NCBI GenBank assembly: GCA_021397845.1 | Contig: CM038053.1 | Location: forward strand, 83,885,157-83,949,156 | Origin: Areca catechu | Taxonomy: Eukaryota > Streptophyta > Magnoliopsida > Arecales > Arecaceae | DNA: 64,000 nt | Direction: 5' to 3' | Shown: in pieces, positions 36,050 to 48,039 of the stretch | Position numbering within the stretch: the stretch's first letter is position 1 | Layout: every line of letters begins with the position of its first letter | Translations under genes and position numbers: made by a program | The notes under the pieces: generated by a model | The model's database searches: none | The model's input: the letters and a program-made list of their open reading frames with translations, nothing else | Told to the model about the DNA's origin: nothing

Positions 36050-37277
36050 AAAATTTAAATCATAGGATGATATAGTTGTCATCTCCATGATGGTGTCCAA
36101 CTATAATGTAAAAAGAATTTTAGTTAATAATGAAATCTCTATCGATATCTTATTCTATGATCCCTTCTAGAAAATGAAACTATTATCTAAAAAGCTGAAA
36201 AGGTTGAGTACTCTACTTATCAGATTTTCTAGAAACTTGGTTTCTATAAAAGGAGATTTTTTTTATTGGCTGCAGATTGACCACTTAAACAAGCAACAAT
36301 ACTATTGATTTTTTGGTAGTCTGAATACCTTCAATCAATAATGCTATTCTTAGATGACCATGGTTAAATGCTTTAAAAGCAGTAGTCTCTACCTACCATT
36401 TGCTTGTCCACTTCTTGACCAAGCATGGAGTTGAAAAAAATTAGAGGAGATCAAATGTTAGTGAGATAGTATTTTCTTGTAGCTGTTAAGATCCAAAAAT
36501 AGATCAGGGTCCTGTAGATGGATGAGCTAGATATTAGTGAAGATACCACCACAAAGAGAGGGGAACCTTTTGAACAGTTGATGAACATTCTTCTAGAAGA
36601 TGACCCAGATAAAACTGTACAAATTAGATCCTATTTAGCACCCGAAGTTAGAGAATGACTGATAACATTCTTTTGAGCCAATGTTGATGTCTTTGCTTAG
36701 ACAGTTACCAATATGTTAGGTATACCTCTTAATGTCATCATCCACAAACTTAGTGTGGACCCCCTTTATCCTCTATTAGGCAGAAGAAAAGAAGTTTAGC
36801 ACCAGAAAGGCAAAACATAATTAAAGAAGAGTTAGATAAACTTGTAAAAGTAGGCTTCATTAGAAAAACTCATTTTCTAGATTGGATAGTCAACATTGTC
36901 ATGGTCAAGAAGGCAAACAGGAAGTGTAAAATCTGTATTAATTACACTGATCTTAACAAAGCTATCTAAAAGATAGCTATCTTTAATCAAAAATTGATCA
37001 ACTGATCGATGCCACTTCTGAACATGAATTACTAATCTTTGTAGATACATTTTCAAGATATAATCTAATACGAATGGCAGAAGAAGATGAAGAGAAAATG
37101 ATTTTCATGATAGAAAGAGGGCTCTACTGTTACAAAATGATAACTTTTGGGTTAAAAAATGCTGGAATCATTTACCAATGTTTGGTTAATAGAGTTTTTA
37201 AAAATCAAATAGAGAGAAACATGAAAGTCTATATGGATGATATGCTTATCAAGAGTACAAAGAGTGATCATGATCGC
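36050..37277 (+). pseudogene. Tat-like pol remnant: protease region and N-terminal RT
   Basis: Recognisable words: LKAVVSTYHLLVHFLTKHGV (~36375), an RT approach region ANVDVFA-TVTNMLGIPLN (~36670), and the open piece from 37074 with MAEEDEEKMIFMIERGLYCY, FGLKNAG, and the catalytic loop YMDDML. It ends at ~37270 within KSTKSDHD, where LTR sequence (TGTTATGGG, 37278) begins. Confidence 0.7.
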
Positions 37278-37925
37278 TGTTATGGGCGGTCAAAAATAAT
37301 TCACCAACTTAATTCTATAGCTAGGATAAGTCAGGATTATATCCTTAGGGACCTTAAGACTAAGTTATGATTTTATTAAAAGAAAAGAAAGTATTATTAT
37401 TGAATAAAAATAAAAGTGAATAAAAAGTAAACTACTCTTAAGAGTGAAGCAAGTAAAAGAGATTATTTCGGGAGTTATAGGTTGATCTTACGCTAACAAG
37501 TTATATTTATTTTATAATTAAAATGTAATTAATTTTAGAGATTTACTTTTCATCCCATAGCACGCTTCGTATCCATGGATCATGGTGTGTCTTAAGGAAG
37601 TACGAGGTATTCAACTTTTCTTTCCTCGGCATGCCTCGTATATGTAATAAATCATGCCACATCTCTGAAAAGCAAGAGTTGTCCCTAAACTTAATTAACA
37701 GTAAAGCATAATAAAGAGTAAATAAAAGAGAATAAATAATAAACTTATAATTGAAAGCATAATCTTTTATTACATACCAAAGAATACAAGAGGATGAAGA
37801 ATAAAAGAATCATGCTCTGCCTTATACAAAATCTCCTCTTCCCTCCCAAACTTTTGCTCTAAACTACTCCTAAGTTGATCCCCTCTTATCCCCCTATGCA
37901 AAGGCTCTAGAGGGATTCTAGGGAG

Positions 37926-39551
37926 TGGTGCAGGCACCAGACTCAGAAGAAGACTTCAGAGCTCCATTTGGATCTCTGATTGACATTGCCCGAGAAATTA
38001 GGGTTTGTAATAAAGGTTGACATGGTCAACCAGTTTATTTATTTTATTTATTGAGTCACCATTTAAATTTTGTTGAGTCATGTTGACTCAGTGCAAGTCA
38101 CAATGTGGTTTCAATTTGGTCCAAAATGGTGCCACATTTGTCTTCCAATCAAATCAAGGTTCAAGCAAGTGGAGGCCACACTCCAAGCCACACGCCCAGC
38201 CACACTCCGAGCACACGCCAGAGTCCAGGAGGCGCCACAGAGGCATCCCAGTGTCATGGTCCCCACATCCAAAGAAGAAAAAAATCAAATTGGAGGCTAC
38301 TTTAAAGGAGGCGCCCATACCTGCCTATTTTACCTAAGCAAAGAAGGAAGAAGACTTCTCTTGGAGAAGAAATCAAAGAAGGACATCCAACCTACTCCTA
38401 ATTGAAGTTCAAATCAAAATCAAAGAGCTTAACTTGGAGTGGAAGAAAAGAAGAAATACCATAAGAAGAAGAGGACTCCAAATCCAAATCCAACTCCAAA
38501 GGAGGCACCAAAATAATTCAAAAAAAATTCCTTTATGGCCGTCCCAATTTTTTTTGAACTCTTGGTCGGCCAAGAGAGAAGATTTTCTACCTAATCTAGT
38601 GGTGGAGGAGTTTAGTCCCACATGGGAATTTGTACAAGCTTGGAGAAAATTTTAGGTCTATATAATAGACCTCTCTTTGTAACTTTAGAAAATCAATGAA
38701 GAAAAATTATTTTGCTATTCTCTTGTGTTGAGCAACCTAGGTTTCTCTTCTTCCGTACTAGTCTAAGTGTTGAGCTCCGTGAGGGGGTAATCCGGGTTCC
38801 ATTGGAGCCTTGAGGAGGTGAGAGATCTCCATCTTTATCCAAAACCCTAGGTTAGCCACTTGAAATTCCAAAACCCTAACCACCTTTCATTATTTTCCAT
38901 CCACCAAACCCTAGATCCATCCATCTCCCATGGCCTCTCTCTCTCTACAAGTCCAGGCCGTCCACCTTCATCCAGATCCAGTCCGGCTACTTCAGATCCA
39001 GAGCAAGTTCCAAGGAAAATCACATCAGCATCCAGGAGAATCCAGTTTTCAGCAATTTCGATCTTCAAGTTCATCAACCTGGTAAATCTTTTCCTTGACT
39101 CTCTGATTCCATCAATTGTTTTTCTTCTCTTCCAGATCTTGAGTTCAGGAGAAGCCAACCCGCCAAAGGACCAGTATTGGAGGATCCATTACGAAGATAT
39201 CCGACTCCGAGGATCAACAATCTGCTCGGGAGAGTTCTTCCACCAAAATCTGTGAAGATCATTGTCTGGTTAGATAAACCTTCCCTTCTCTTTATTTCTG
39301 TTTTGTTGAAAGCTCGGAGTGAAACCCTAGGTCTGGGAGTTTCTCAACCCCCAGCGATCCGTTGCTTCTAAACTACTCTGATAATTTAGTTTCCTTAAAT
39401 TGTGCTTTCAATTATCATATTAGTATCTTTCAATGTTAGGTTAACTTTTCTTTGATTTGAAGCCAACTTCTACAAACCTATAAAAAAACAAAAAAAAATT
39501 AGTTAATCTTAATTTACTTCTGCATCGCATCCCTTTATTTGTTCTGCATCA
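37926..39551 (+). repeat. 5' LTR of the plus-strand chromovirus
   Basis: Begins TGGTGCAGGCACC and ends TTCTGCATCA. The TATA-like CTATATAATAG (38657-38667) sits inside a palindrome AGGTCTATATAATAGACCT. Many one-base length differences separate it from the 3' LTR. Confidence 0.9.
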
Positions 39552-40460
39552 TTTTTGGTATCAGAGCCCAGTCTAGGGTTTCTGATTTGCTTGCTTGCTT
39601 GTTTTGATTGTTCTCTTTTTATTTTGTCTGCTCGAAGTAGACTCCCCAGGACGTCCGGTCCTAGGAACTAAGCGAGGCGCAAGCCTCCTCCTCCCATTCC
39701 ACGGGATGTTCCTAGGGCGTGTAGGGGATCCATTGGGTTATAACTTCGTAGCAGGGATTATAAACGGGGAAGACAATCTAGTTGCAGCCCGTAATTTCCC
39801 TGTTGTCTGAATTATTTCTCCCTGCATAAAACTCCGAATTGCATGATTTTTACTTCTTTGAAACCAGTATAATTGATCATATTTTCCATAATTTTTCTGT
39901 GATTTATTAGTTTCGGTAAAAATTCTGAGAATTAAAATATAGCAACTCTGTTTTTTTGTGTTCTACAATTCAATTCTTTTTGGAGTGATCATCTCATAAT
40001 TTACTTAAGGGCAATTGAGCATCTAAGATAAGGGGAGGAGTTGATTACCTCTCCTTAGCCCAAAACCACCATCCAATCATTCGAACCTAGACCTAATTTA
40101 AAATCAGTTAGACCTAATTTGCCCTAGTGGGCTAGGGACACCAATTGGTCGGGTCTAGGCTAGTGTTGAGTCAGTTTGCTGAGTTATTCTGTGTGTGCTT
40201 AGCACTCAGTGTCTAGAACGGTGGTTCAGGGACTACGTCCCGAAGGGCTTGTGTGCTGGTCTGCCTACCTGGCCAATCACTGATTGGTGTCTAGGATTGG
40301 CGATCAGGGACCTAACACTCCCCTTACACCTGCCTGGCTGAGTCCTGAGTTACTACAGGCTAGCTTGCCACTCTGATTGGGCATCTAGTTTGGACTCTAG
40401 GTCTAGTGATCCAGTAGTCGATTTAGTCTAGTCTCATTTTGTGTGCTTTCCTGAATCATC
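39552..40460 (+). other. Primer site and leader of the chromovirus
   Basis: Primer site TGGTATCAGAGCCC at 39556. The untranslated leader carries AGGACGTCCGGTCCTAGGAA (39650-39670) and GTGTCTAGAACG/GTGTCTAGGATTGG repeated words (40208, 40288). The same leader is seen inverted at 58060-58800. Confidence 0.75.
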
Positions 40461-41690
40461 ATGTCTACCAGAAACGGAGTGCCATATCAACCTGGTCAAA
40501 CCCAACCTGATTTAGAGGCCATGATCAGAACTCTTACTGAAAGTATGGCTAAAATGAATCAGGATATGACAAACACTGTGGCCCAGTTTAGCGCACAAAT
40601 TCATGAGGATCTTACCCAACTTAGGGACCGAGTCCAAGTACTTGAAGAACCTAGACATCGGAATTGGACTCCTGACCCCGATTTTAATGTGCCTCAACCT
40701 CACCCACATCAAGAGCCTAGAAGGCCTTTATATAGAGATCCCGAACCTAATCATAGGAGGCCTGACCCAGAGCCTGAAGATAGAGATGATAGGTTCATCA
40801 GGAACATCAAATTAGATGCACCCACTTTTGATGGTAGTCTGAACCCTAAGGTGTATTCTGATTGGGAGGGTGAGATGGATCAATACTTTGAGTGGTATGC
40901 TTGTCTGAGGAGAGGAAATACAAGTTTGCCAAGATGAAATTAGTGCGTCAAGCTAGGTTATACTGGGGGAACATTGAGCTAACCACTAGGAGATGGAATG
41001 TTGAGCCCATAACCACTTGGCAGGGCATGAAAGAAAAATTGAGAGATAAATACCTACCCATTTCATACCAGCAAAACCTGTTAGACCAATGGACAAAACC
41101 TGAAACAAGGCAAACCGATCTGTCTCAGACTACATAACTACTTTTGATGATACCTAATGAGATGTGATGTGAGTGAAGCCCACGAAGTCCTTGTCTAGAT
41201 TTAGGGCTGGACTGAGGGAAGATATCAAGAGAGAATTATTTCTGAGAGAGGTTACTGATCTGACCAAGCCTACCAGATTGCACTGAACACTGAGAAATTT
41301 CAGAGAGGACCTATACCTTCTAGGGTTAGTGCCCCAATCCCAAGGAATGGACCTAGCCAGTTATCCCTAGTAACCTTTTCAGGGTACTTCTACCCCTAGG
41401 CCCATGGACAAAGGTAAGGCACCTGACAACCAGAGACCCCTAGTTCAAATATCACCTATTTTAAGTGTCAGAAACCAGGTCACATTTCCAGTCAGTGTAC
41501 TGCCATAGCTGTTTCAAGTGTCATAAGGTAGGTCATGTTGCTAGCCAGTGCCCACGGAGATCCTTTACATAGAAGAGGGAGAGAATGATAATTCCGAGCC
41601 CAGTGAGGAATTTGAAGAAGAAGTTTATGAGCCGGAATGAATTTGGTTGAGGAGTATGAAGGAGAGGAGGACCCCAATGAATCTGACCAT
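40461..41690 (+). pseudogene. Chromovirus gag with two zinc knuckles, frameshifted
   Basis: Starts MSTRNGVPYQPGQTQPDLEA, the same N-terminus as the gag at 57918. Open to ~40937, then it shifts frame near 40900 into KMKLVRQARLYWGNIELTTR (40892-41137), the capsid core. Two CCHC knuckles follow at ~41458-41562, CQKPGHISSQC and CHKVGHVASQC, the first with frame breaks around it. Gag packages the element RNA. Frame changes here are single-base and could be sequence error. Confidence 0.8.
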
Positions 41691-42350
41691 TAGGAGTTGT
41701 AAGATGCATCCTATCCCAGAATCTAGTTCAAGAGGATTGGCGTAGGACTAACATCCTACAAACTTTTCTTAAATTAGGGGATAAGGTATGTAAGATCATC
41801 ATAGATAGTGGGAGCTGTGTAAATGCCATCTCTACTAGCACTGTCAAGATGTTAGGCTTAATCCCAGTTCCCCATCCCACCCCTATAAGGTTTCTTGGGT
41901 AGATTCTACCTCCATACCCATCCAATCTAGATGTCAAGTCCAAATCCAAATGCAATCTTATCACGAAAAGATTTGGTGCGATGTCTTACCCATGGGGGTG
42001 AGCAGTATAATTCTCGGAAGACCTTGGTTGTATGATCATGATGCCACCCTCTTAGGAAAATCCATACCTGTGTCTTTAATTTCAAAGGGAAGAAGATTAC
42101 GATCCTTTCCGTTCCCCCTAAGGACAAGGTAACTAAAGGATTTGGTAAGGTTAAGGAGATGAAACTGGAGTGAACCTAATCAGTGCTAAGGATCTAGAAC
42201 AAGAAATTCATAGTGGTTCACCCATCTGGATGCTGACTGCTAAGGAACTTAGAACTTCGGAACCCTCAGAGCCTCCTCAAGAAGTAAACCTGTGTTAAAA
42301 GAATTTGAGGATGTCTTTCCCGAGGATTTGCCAGACCACCTTCCACCTCT
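41690..42350 (+). pseudogene. Chromovirus aspartic protease
   Basis: LGDKVCKIIIDSGSCVNAIS (~41776-41836) carries the active-site DSGS. QSYHEKIWCDVLPMGVSSII and LGRPWLYDHDA (41950-42050) are the flap-side end of the domain. Frame changes lie between them. It cleaves the polyprotein during particle maturation. Confidence 0.75.
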
Positions 42351-42389
42351 TAGGATATCCAGCATGCCATAGATCTAATCCGGAGCGAC

Positions 42390-42960
42390 CTTTGCCCAAC
42401 TTGCCCCATTACAGATGAATCCATCTGAGCATGAAGAACTGCAAAAGCAGGTTGGAGAATTATTGAGGAAGGGGTTTATTAGAGAAAGTCTTAGCCCTTG
42501 TGCAGTCCCGCCTTACTGACCCCAAAGAAGATGGCACGTGGAGGAGGTTGTGTGTTGACAGTCGTGCCATCATAAAATTACAATCAAAATAGGTTTCCCA
42601 TCCCTAGACTAGATGACATGCTTGATATGATGGCTGGTGCAATGGTTTTTTCTAAGATTGATCTCAAAAGCGGCTATCATCAGGTTAGGATTAGACCCGG
42701 TGATGAATGAAAACTGCTTTCAAAACTAAGATGGTCTTTATGAATGGGTTGTTATGCCTTTTGGGTTGTTCCAATGCCCCTAGTACTTTCATGAGAATTA
42801 TGACCCAGGTACTTAGAGCTTTCATAGGAAAATTTGTGGTGGTCTATTTTGATGACATCCTGATCTATAGTAAGACCCCAACAGATCACCTAGACCACCT
42901 TAGAGCAGTCTGCCAAGTTTTGAGGAATGAGAGACTCTACTAATCAATCTTAAGAAGTGT
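42390..42960 (+). pseudogene. Chromovirus reverse transcriptase
   Basis: YRMNPSEHEELQKQ-VGELLRKGFI opens the domain (~42410). MVFSKIDLKSGYHQVRI (~42645) is the palm motif with a catalytic Asp, and VVYFDDILIYSKT (42840) the YFDD catalytic loop. All key aspartates are retained, but the frame breaks at ~42530-42600 and ~42710. Confidence 0.85.
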
Positions 42961-43680
42961 GAATTCATGACTAGTAGAGTTATCTTTCTTGGTTTTGTAG
43001 TAACCCCTGACGGCGTGGCGGCCGATCCTGAGAAAATTAGGTCCATAGTAGACTGGCCAGAGCAACCATGTGCATGAAGTTAGAAGTTTCCATGGCTTGG
43101 CTACCTTCTATAGGCGATTCATCAAGGGGTTTAGTACTTTAGCTGCTCCTATCACTGATTGTATTAGGAAGGGAGAATTTCATTGGACTAAGTCAGCCCA
43201 TAAGCCTTCCTTAGATCTTAAGGATAAAATGACCCAGGCACCCATTCTGAGATACCCGATTTTTCTAAAGTATTTGAGGTTGCCTGTGATGCTTCAGGTG
43301 TAGGAATAGGTGGAGTCCTAAGCCAGAGAATCATCCCATAGCATTCTTTAGTGAAAAACTTAATGATGCTAAGCTTAGGTATTCTACCTATGATAAGGAA
43401 TTTTATGCGGTGGTGCAAGCTTTGCGTTACTGGAGACATTATTTGCTACCGCAGGAATTTGTACTATTTTCGGACCATGAGGCTCTTAGATTTCTGAACT
43501 CCCAAAAGAAGCTTAACCCTAGGCATGCTAAGTGGGTAGATATATCCAGTCCTACTATACTTTTTCCTGAAACATAAGGCTGGAGTTGAGAATAAGGTAG
43601 CTGATGCCCTTAGTCGCCGATCTCTGTTATTACTTTTGTTAGTAGAACTGAGATCATAGGGTTTGAGCAAATCAAAGAGG
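42960..43680 (+). pseudogene. Chromovirus RNase H region
   Basis: HEVRSFHGLATFYRRFIKGF (43072) is the connection. VACDASGVGIGGVLSQ (43286), FSEKLNDAKLRYSTYDKEFY (43350) and LFSDHEALRFLNSQKKLNPR hold the Asp/Glu positions of the RNase H fold. Frame breaks at ~43060, ~43325 and ~43560. Confidence 0.8.
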
Positions 43681-43764
43681 AATATGAGTCTTGTCCGATT
43701 TCACAACTGTGTATCAGGATCTAGTTCAAGGACCATCTAGTAATCACCAGGATTATACCTGTAG

Positions 43765-44610
43765 TTAGATGGTTTTGTTGTTCTTCAAAAATAGGCTTTG
43801 CATCCCTAGAACTTCTCTTAGGGAATTTTTGATTTGGGAAATCCATGCTGGAGGTTTAGCTGGCCATTTTGGAAAAGACAAGACCATTCTAGCTATTGAA
43901 GACCACTTTTTCTGGCCTAGCTTAAAAAGGGATGTAGCTAATATTGTAGCTAGATGTCGAACCTGAGCTGTTGCCAAACAGCGAAAACAAAACACCCTTT
44001 AAGGAGATCGTCAATGTGAGTATGGATTTTGTGTTAGGTTTACCTAAGACCCAGGGAGACATGATTCCATCTGTGTCGTAGTCGACCGATTCTCTAAAAT
44101 GCCCACTTCTTGTCTTGTTCCCAAACTTTTGATGCGTCTAAGGTAGCCACACTTTTCTTCAATGAGATAGTTAGACTCCATGGCCTACCTAAGACAATCG
44201 TTTCAGATAGGGATGTCCGGTTCACCAGTTACTTTTGGAAGACCCTTTGGCATAAGTTAGGGACAAAACTTAAGTTTTCAACTGCCTATCATCCCCAAAC
44301 TGATGGCCAAACTGAAGTAGTGAACCGTAGCCTAGAAATCTGCTGAGATGTCTTGTTGGTGAAAATACTAGAAATTGGGATTTATACCTACCAAGGGCAG
44401 ATTTGCGTACAACGACTCGGTCAATAGGTCTACGGGTAAGAGTCCATTTGAAATTGTACATGGGTACAAACCTCACACACCTCTTGACCTAGTCCCTTTA
44501 CCTGTCCACACTCGAGTCTCCGAATCTGCTGAGAATTTTGCACAGCATATAAAAGACTTGCATAAAGAAATTCATGCCAAAATATTTAAGTAATGAAACT
44601 TATAAGAAGT
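43765..44610 (+). pseudogene. Chromovirus integrase
   Basis: Zinc-binding HHCC region: IHAGGLAGHFGKDKTILAIE ... DVANIVARC (43840-43960). Core: SMDFVLGLPKT (44021), IVSDRDVRFTSYFWKTLWHK (44200) and FSTAYHPQTDGQTEVVNR (44276), giving the D,D and E positions. NWDLYLPRA-FAYNDSVNRS (~44375) begins the C-terminal domain. Broken by frame changes near 43970, 44090 and 44350. Confidence 0.85.
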
Positions 44611-44738
44611 TGGCTGATACTCAAAGGCGAGTCAAATCTTTTTGTTGAGGGAGACTATGTGATGATTAGGTTAAGGCCTGAACGTTTTCCTCCTGGAACC
44701 GTTAGAAAGTTACATGCTAGGGGAGCTGACCATTTAGA

Positions 44739-45278
44739 GTGGTAAAGAGAGTAGGATCCAATGCCTATGTGCTCGAGTTGCCTCCAGAACTAGGCATTAG
44801 CTCTACTTTCAACATTACAGACTTAGTAGAGTACAGGGAGCCAGCTGTGATTCCTAGTGAGCCTTTTGAGCCTAACCCTATCATTGAGAGTGATCCCGAC
44901 CCTGTGTGTCCACCAACAAACTGGCCTGTGAGGAAAGAGCAGATTGAAAAGATCCTGGATGATCAGGTTATCTCTACTCGTAATCGAGGATACCAAAGGT
45001 ACCTGGTCCGCTGGCAAGGAAGGTCAGATTCTGATGACTCTTGGATCTCCCGAGAAGAATTACAAGAATTGGACCCAGACCTCTTGGAGAGATACCAGAG
45101 CCAACTTGAGCCTTACTCGACAGGGTCGAGTTCCTCCACCCTGGGAGAATTGGTGCGGGCACCAGACTCAGAAGAAGACTTCAGAGCTCCATTTGGATCT
45201 CTGATTGACATTGCCCGAGAAATTAGGTTTGTAATAAGGTTGACCTGGTCAACCAGTTTTATTTATTTTATTTATTGA
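44739..45278 (+). CDS. Integrase end and chromodomain, overlapping the 3' LTR
   Basis: Open for 179 codons. VKRVGSNAYVLELPPELGIS and LVEYREPAVIPSEPFEP finish integrase. EQIEKILDDQVIST...YQRYLVRWQGRSDSDDSWIS (~44938-45055) is the chromodomain, with its aromatic and RW residues in place. In this family it targets insertion to marked chromatin. The LTR starts at 45151, so the last residues from ELVRAPDSEEDFRAPFGSLI onward are LTR-encoded. In this copy the frame runs to 45278; other copies end earlier at NKG. Confidence 0.8.
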   Translation: MVKRVGSNAYVLELPPELGISSTFNITDLVEYREPAVIPSEPFEPNPIIESDPDPVCPPTNWPVRKEQIEKILDDQVISTRNRGYQRYLVRWQGRSDSDDSWISREELQELDPDLLERYQSQLEPYSTGSSSSTLGELVRAPDSEEDFRAPFGSLIDIAREIRFVIRLTWSTSFIYFIY

Positions 45279-46753
45279 GTCACCATTTAAATTTTGTTGA
45301 GTCATGTTGACTCAGTGCAAGTCCCAATGTGGTTTCAATTGGTCCAAAATGGTGCCACATTTGTCTTCCAATCAAATCAGGTTCAAGCAAGTGGAGGCCA
45401 CACTCCAAGCCACACGCCCAGCCACACTCCCGAGCACACGCCAGTCCAGGAGCGCCACAGAGGCATCCAGTGTCATGGTCCCCACATCCAAAGAAGAAAA
45501 AATCAAATTGGAGGCTACTTAAAGGAGGCGCCCATACCTGCCTATTTTACCTAAGCAAAGAAGGAAGAAGACTTCTCTTGGAGAAGAAATCAAGAAGGAC
45601 ATCCAACCTACTCCTAATTGAAGTTCAAATATCAAAATCAGAGAGCTTAACTTGGAGTGGAAGAAAAGAAGAAATACCATAAGAAGAAGAGGACTCAAAT
45701 CCAATCCAACTCCAAAGAGGCACCAAAAAATTCAAAAAAATTCCTTTATGGCCGTCCCAATTTTTTTGTGAACTCTTGTCGGCCCAGAGAGAAGATTTTC
45801 TACCTAATCTATGGTTGGAGGAGTTTAGTCCCACATGGAATTTGTACAGCTTGGAGAAAATTTTTAGGTCTATATAATAGACCTCTCTTTGTAACTTTAG
45901 AAAACAAATAAGAAAAATTATTTTTGCTATTCTCTTGTGTTGAGCAACCTAGGTTTTTCTCTTCTTCCGCACTAAGTCTCGTTTGAGCTCCGTGAGGGGT
46001 ATCCGGTTCCATTGGAGCCTTGAGGAGGTGAGAGATCTCCATCTTTATCCAAAACCCTAGGTTAGCCACTTGAAATTCCAAAACCCTAACCACCTTTCAT
46101 TATTTTCCATCCACCAAACCCTAGATCCATCCATCTCCCACGGCCTCTCTCTCTCTACAAGTCCGGCCGTCCACCTTCATCCATATCCAGTCTGGCTACT
46201 TCAGATCCAGAGCAAGTTCCAAGGAAATCACATCAGCATCCAGAGAATCCAGTTTTCAGCAATTTCGTCTTCAAGTTCATCACCTGGTAAATCTTTTCCT
46301 TGACTCTCTGATTCCATCAATTGTTTTTCTTCTCTTCCAGATCTTGAGTTCAGGAGAAGCCAACCCCAAAGGACCAGTATTGGAGGATCCATTACGAAGA
46401 TATCCGACTCCGAGGATCCAACAATCTGCTCGGGAGAGTTCTTCCACCAAAATCTGTGAAGATCATTGTCTGGTTAGATAAACCTTCCCTTCTCTTTATT
46501 TCTGTTTTGTTGAAAGCTCGGAGTGAAACCCTAGGTCTGGGAGTTTCTCAACCCCAGCGATCCGTTGCTTCTAAACTACTCTGATAATTTAGTTTCCTTA
46601 AAATTGTGCTTTCAATTATCATATTAGTATCTTTCAATGTTAGGTTAACTTTTCTTGATTTGAAGCCAACTTCTACAAACCTATAAAAACAACAAAAAAA
46701 AAATAGTTAATCTTATTTACTTCCGCATCGCATCCCTTTATTTGTCTGCATCA
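45151..46753 (+). repeat. 3' LTR of the plus-strand chromovirus
   Basis: TGGTGCGGGCACC to CTGCATCA. TATA-like CTATATAATAG at ~45871. Differs from the 5' LTR chiefly by single-base gains and losses in base runs. Confidence 0.9.
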
Positions 46754-48039
46754 GGGAGTGATGCCTCCAAGTAAAGGTACAAAACATTTTTATAAGGTTT
46801 AACAGGAGAGAGACCTTCATGTTCTTTCGATATAAGATTAAAGAAAAAATACATGAATGGCTTAGATCTATTTTTACATGAAATCAATGGATAGATAGAT
46901 GTGAGTAGGAAATAGATATAAAAAGACCTCTTGCTCATGATTGAGATCCAATCCCGATAGAATTTGGCTTCAAAATCCTACCTAAATCAAGGTGAAGCAT
47001 CGTAGCTATTGATCTAGATCCAGTGATAGAGGCCTATTTCTAATTGAAGTTGATTTTGGCCATTGGATTGAGATCCAATGGTGACTCACTATGCTTCTTC
47101 CTTCAACTGACAAAACTCATCATCTGATCATCGATTTCCCTCACCATCCACCATCTGTTGGATCTCAGCGGAACCACCATCGGAACCTCCTCGTGCTGCC
47201 ACCCTTGTTCTTATGGACCTCACTGCCTCAAACACCAGATTTTCCAAGGATCACTCGAGTTCTGTCCTACTATTATGCCCAGTCCCCATGGCTAAAGATC
47301 TCACTATAGCCATCTCTTGTGCATCACTGCCACTAGCACTACTAGAGTCCCCTCGTGTTGCATGTATGTCACTGACATTGACCTATTGTGCACTACCACC
47401 CTTGTCACCATGGACCTCACCACTACAGCCACCACGGTCTTCCTTCTCTAAAAGAATGATCACTGTTACTGCAGAGATCATTACCAGTGCTACCATTACC
47501 GAAGCTAGTGCCACCATTATTGCTAGTGCACCCCATGCCAAAGCCAGCATTATTATTGACTAGAGAACTTATCCCTATGATCATGATTCAAGAATCATCA
47601 TCGGACCATCATTGCCATCGAATCCAGGTACCATCACCCTCCTTGCTGGTCCATGGCCTCGCCGGAGTCCCTGGGGTGGTCGCCGGCTATCATCCTTGCT
47701 GGTGGCATGTTGAAATCACCCATAGTCCATGAAGCTTAGCCATGGACCATGATTAATGGCATCCATGAATCAATCGGGCATCCTGTAAACTTGGCAGCCG
47801 GTCCACCATGGATCAACTACTTTAAATTTGTGTGACTTTTTAATAAATTTTCAAACTTTGATTTTGGGCTCATTTTAAGTCTGATTTGCTTCAAACTTAT
47901 TTCATTTAATCCATAAATCAAGCTCTTCACATTGGCGATCTTCTTCCCTATAAAAAATATATAAAAGCATTAATTTTAAATAAATAAAGATAATTTAATT
48001 TTTAAATTAATACTTATATATAGGTATATATGTAATTAT

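Larger units (their letters stand above)
33924..37277 (+). mobile_element. Decayed Tat-like Ty3/gypsy element, left part
   Basis: An LTR remnant with TATA-like TTATAAATAAAGGG (~34134) ends near GCAACA (34401-34406), followed by a primer-site-like TTGGTGCTAGTGGAGG (34412). Gag and pol traces run to 37277, where the RT stops mid-domain. Similar RT sequence restarts at ~51600, so the element appears split by later insertions. Confidence 0.65.
37926..46753 (+). mobile_element. Full-length Ty3/gypsy chromovirus, plus strand, TSD GGGAG
   Basis: LTRs 37926-39551 and 45151-46753 (~1.6 kb), starting TGGTGCRGGCACC and ending CTGCATCA. GGGAG flanks both sides (37921-37925, 46754-46758). The primer site TGGTATCAGAGCCC starts at 39556, and the purine tract GGGAGAAT precedes the 3' LTR. 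Domain order is gag, two zinc knuckles, protease, RT, RNase H, integrase, chromodomain, as in plant chromoviruses. The reading frame is broken many times, mostly by one-base indels. The C-terminal codons of pol lie inside the 3' LTR. Confidence 0.9.
37278..48039 (-). repeat. Athila-like LTR, minus strand, split by a chromovirus
   Basis: Two pieces, 37278-37925 and 46759-48039 (about 1.9 kb in all). On the minus strand the LTR would start TGATAATTAC (48039) next to a polypurine tract AAGTTGGGGGG, and end CCCATAACA (37278). A TATA-like CTTATAAAAATG lies at ~46800 and an AATAAAAG signal at ~37765, both on the minus strand. The pieces join across the GGGAG duplication of the inserted chromovirus. 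The second piece (46980-47730) has CAC/ACC-rich sequence without a coding signal. Confidence 0.55.

Noticed and set aside
37266..37277. A short CATG repeat (37269-37272 and near 51607) as a target duplication of the Athila-like element
   Set aside because: Only four bases, not adjacent to a recognisable LTR end at the right side; the 5' LTR of that element was not found.
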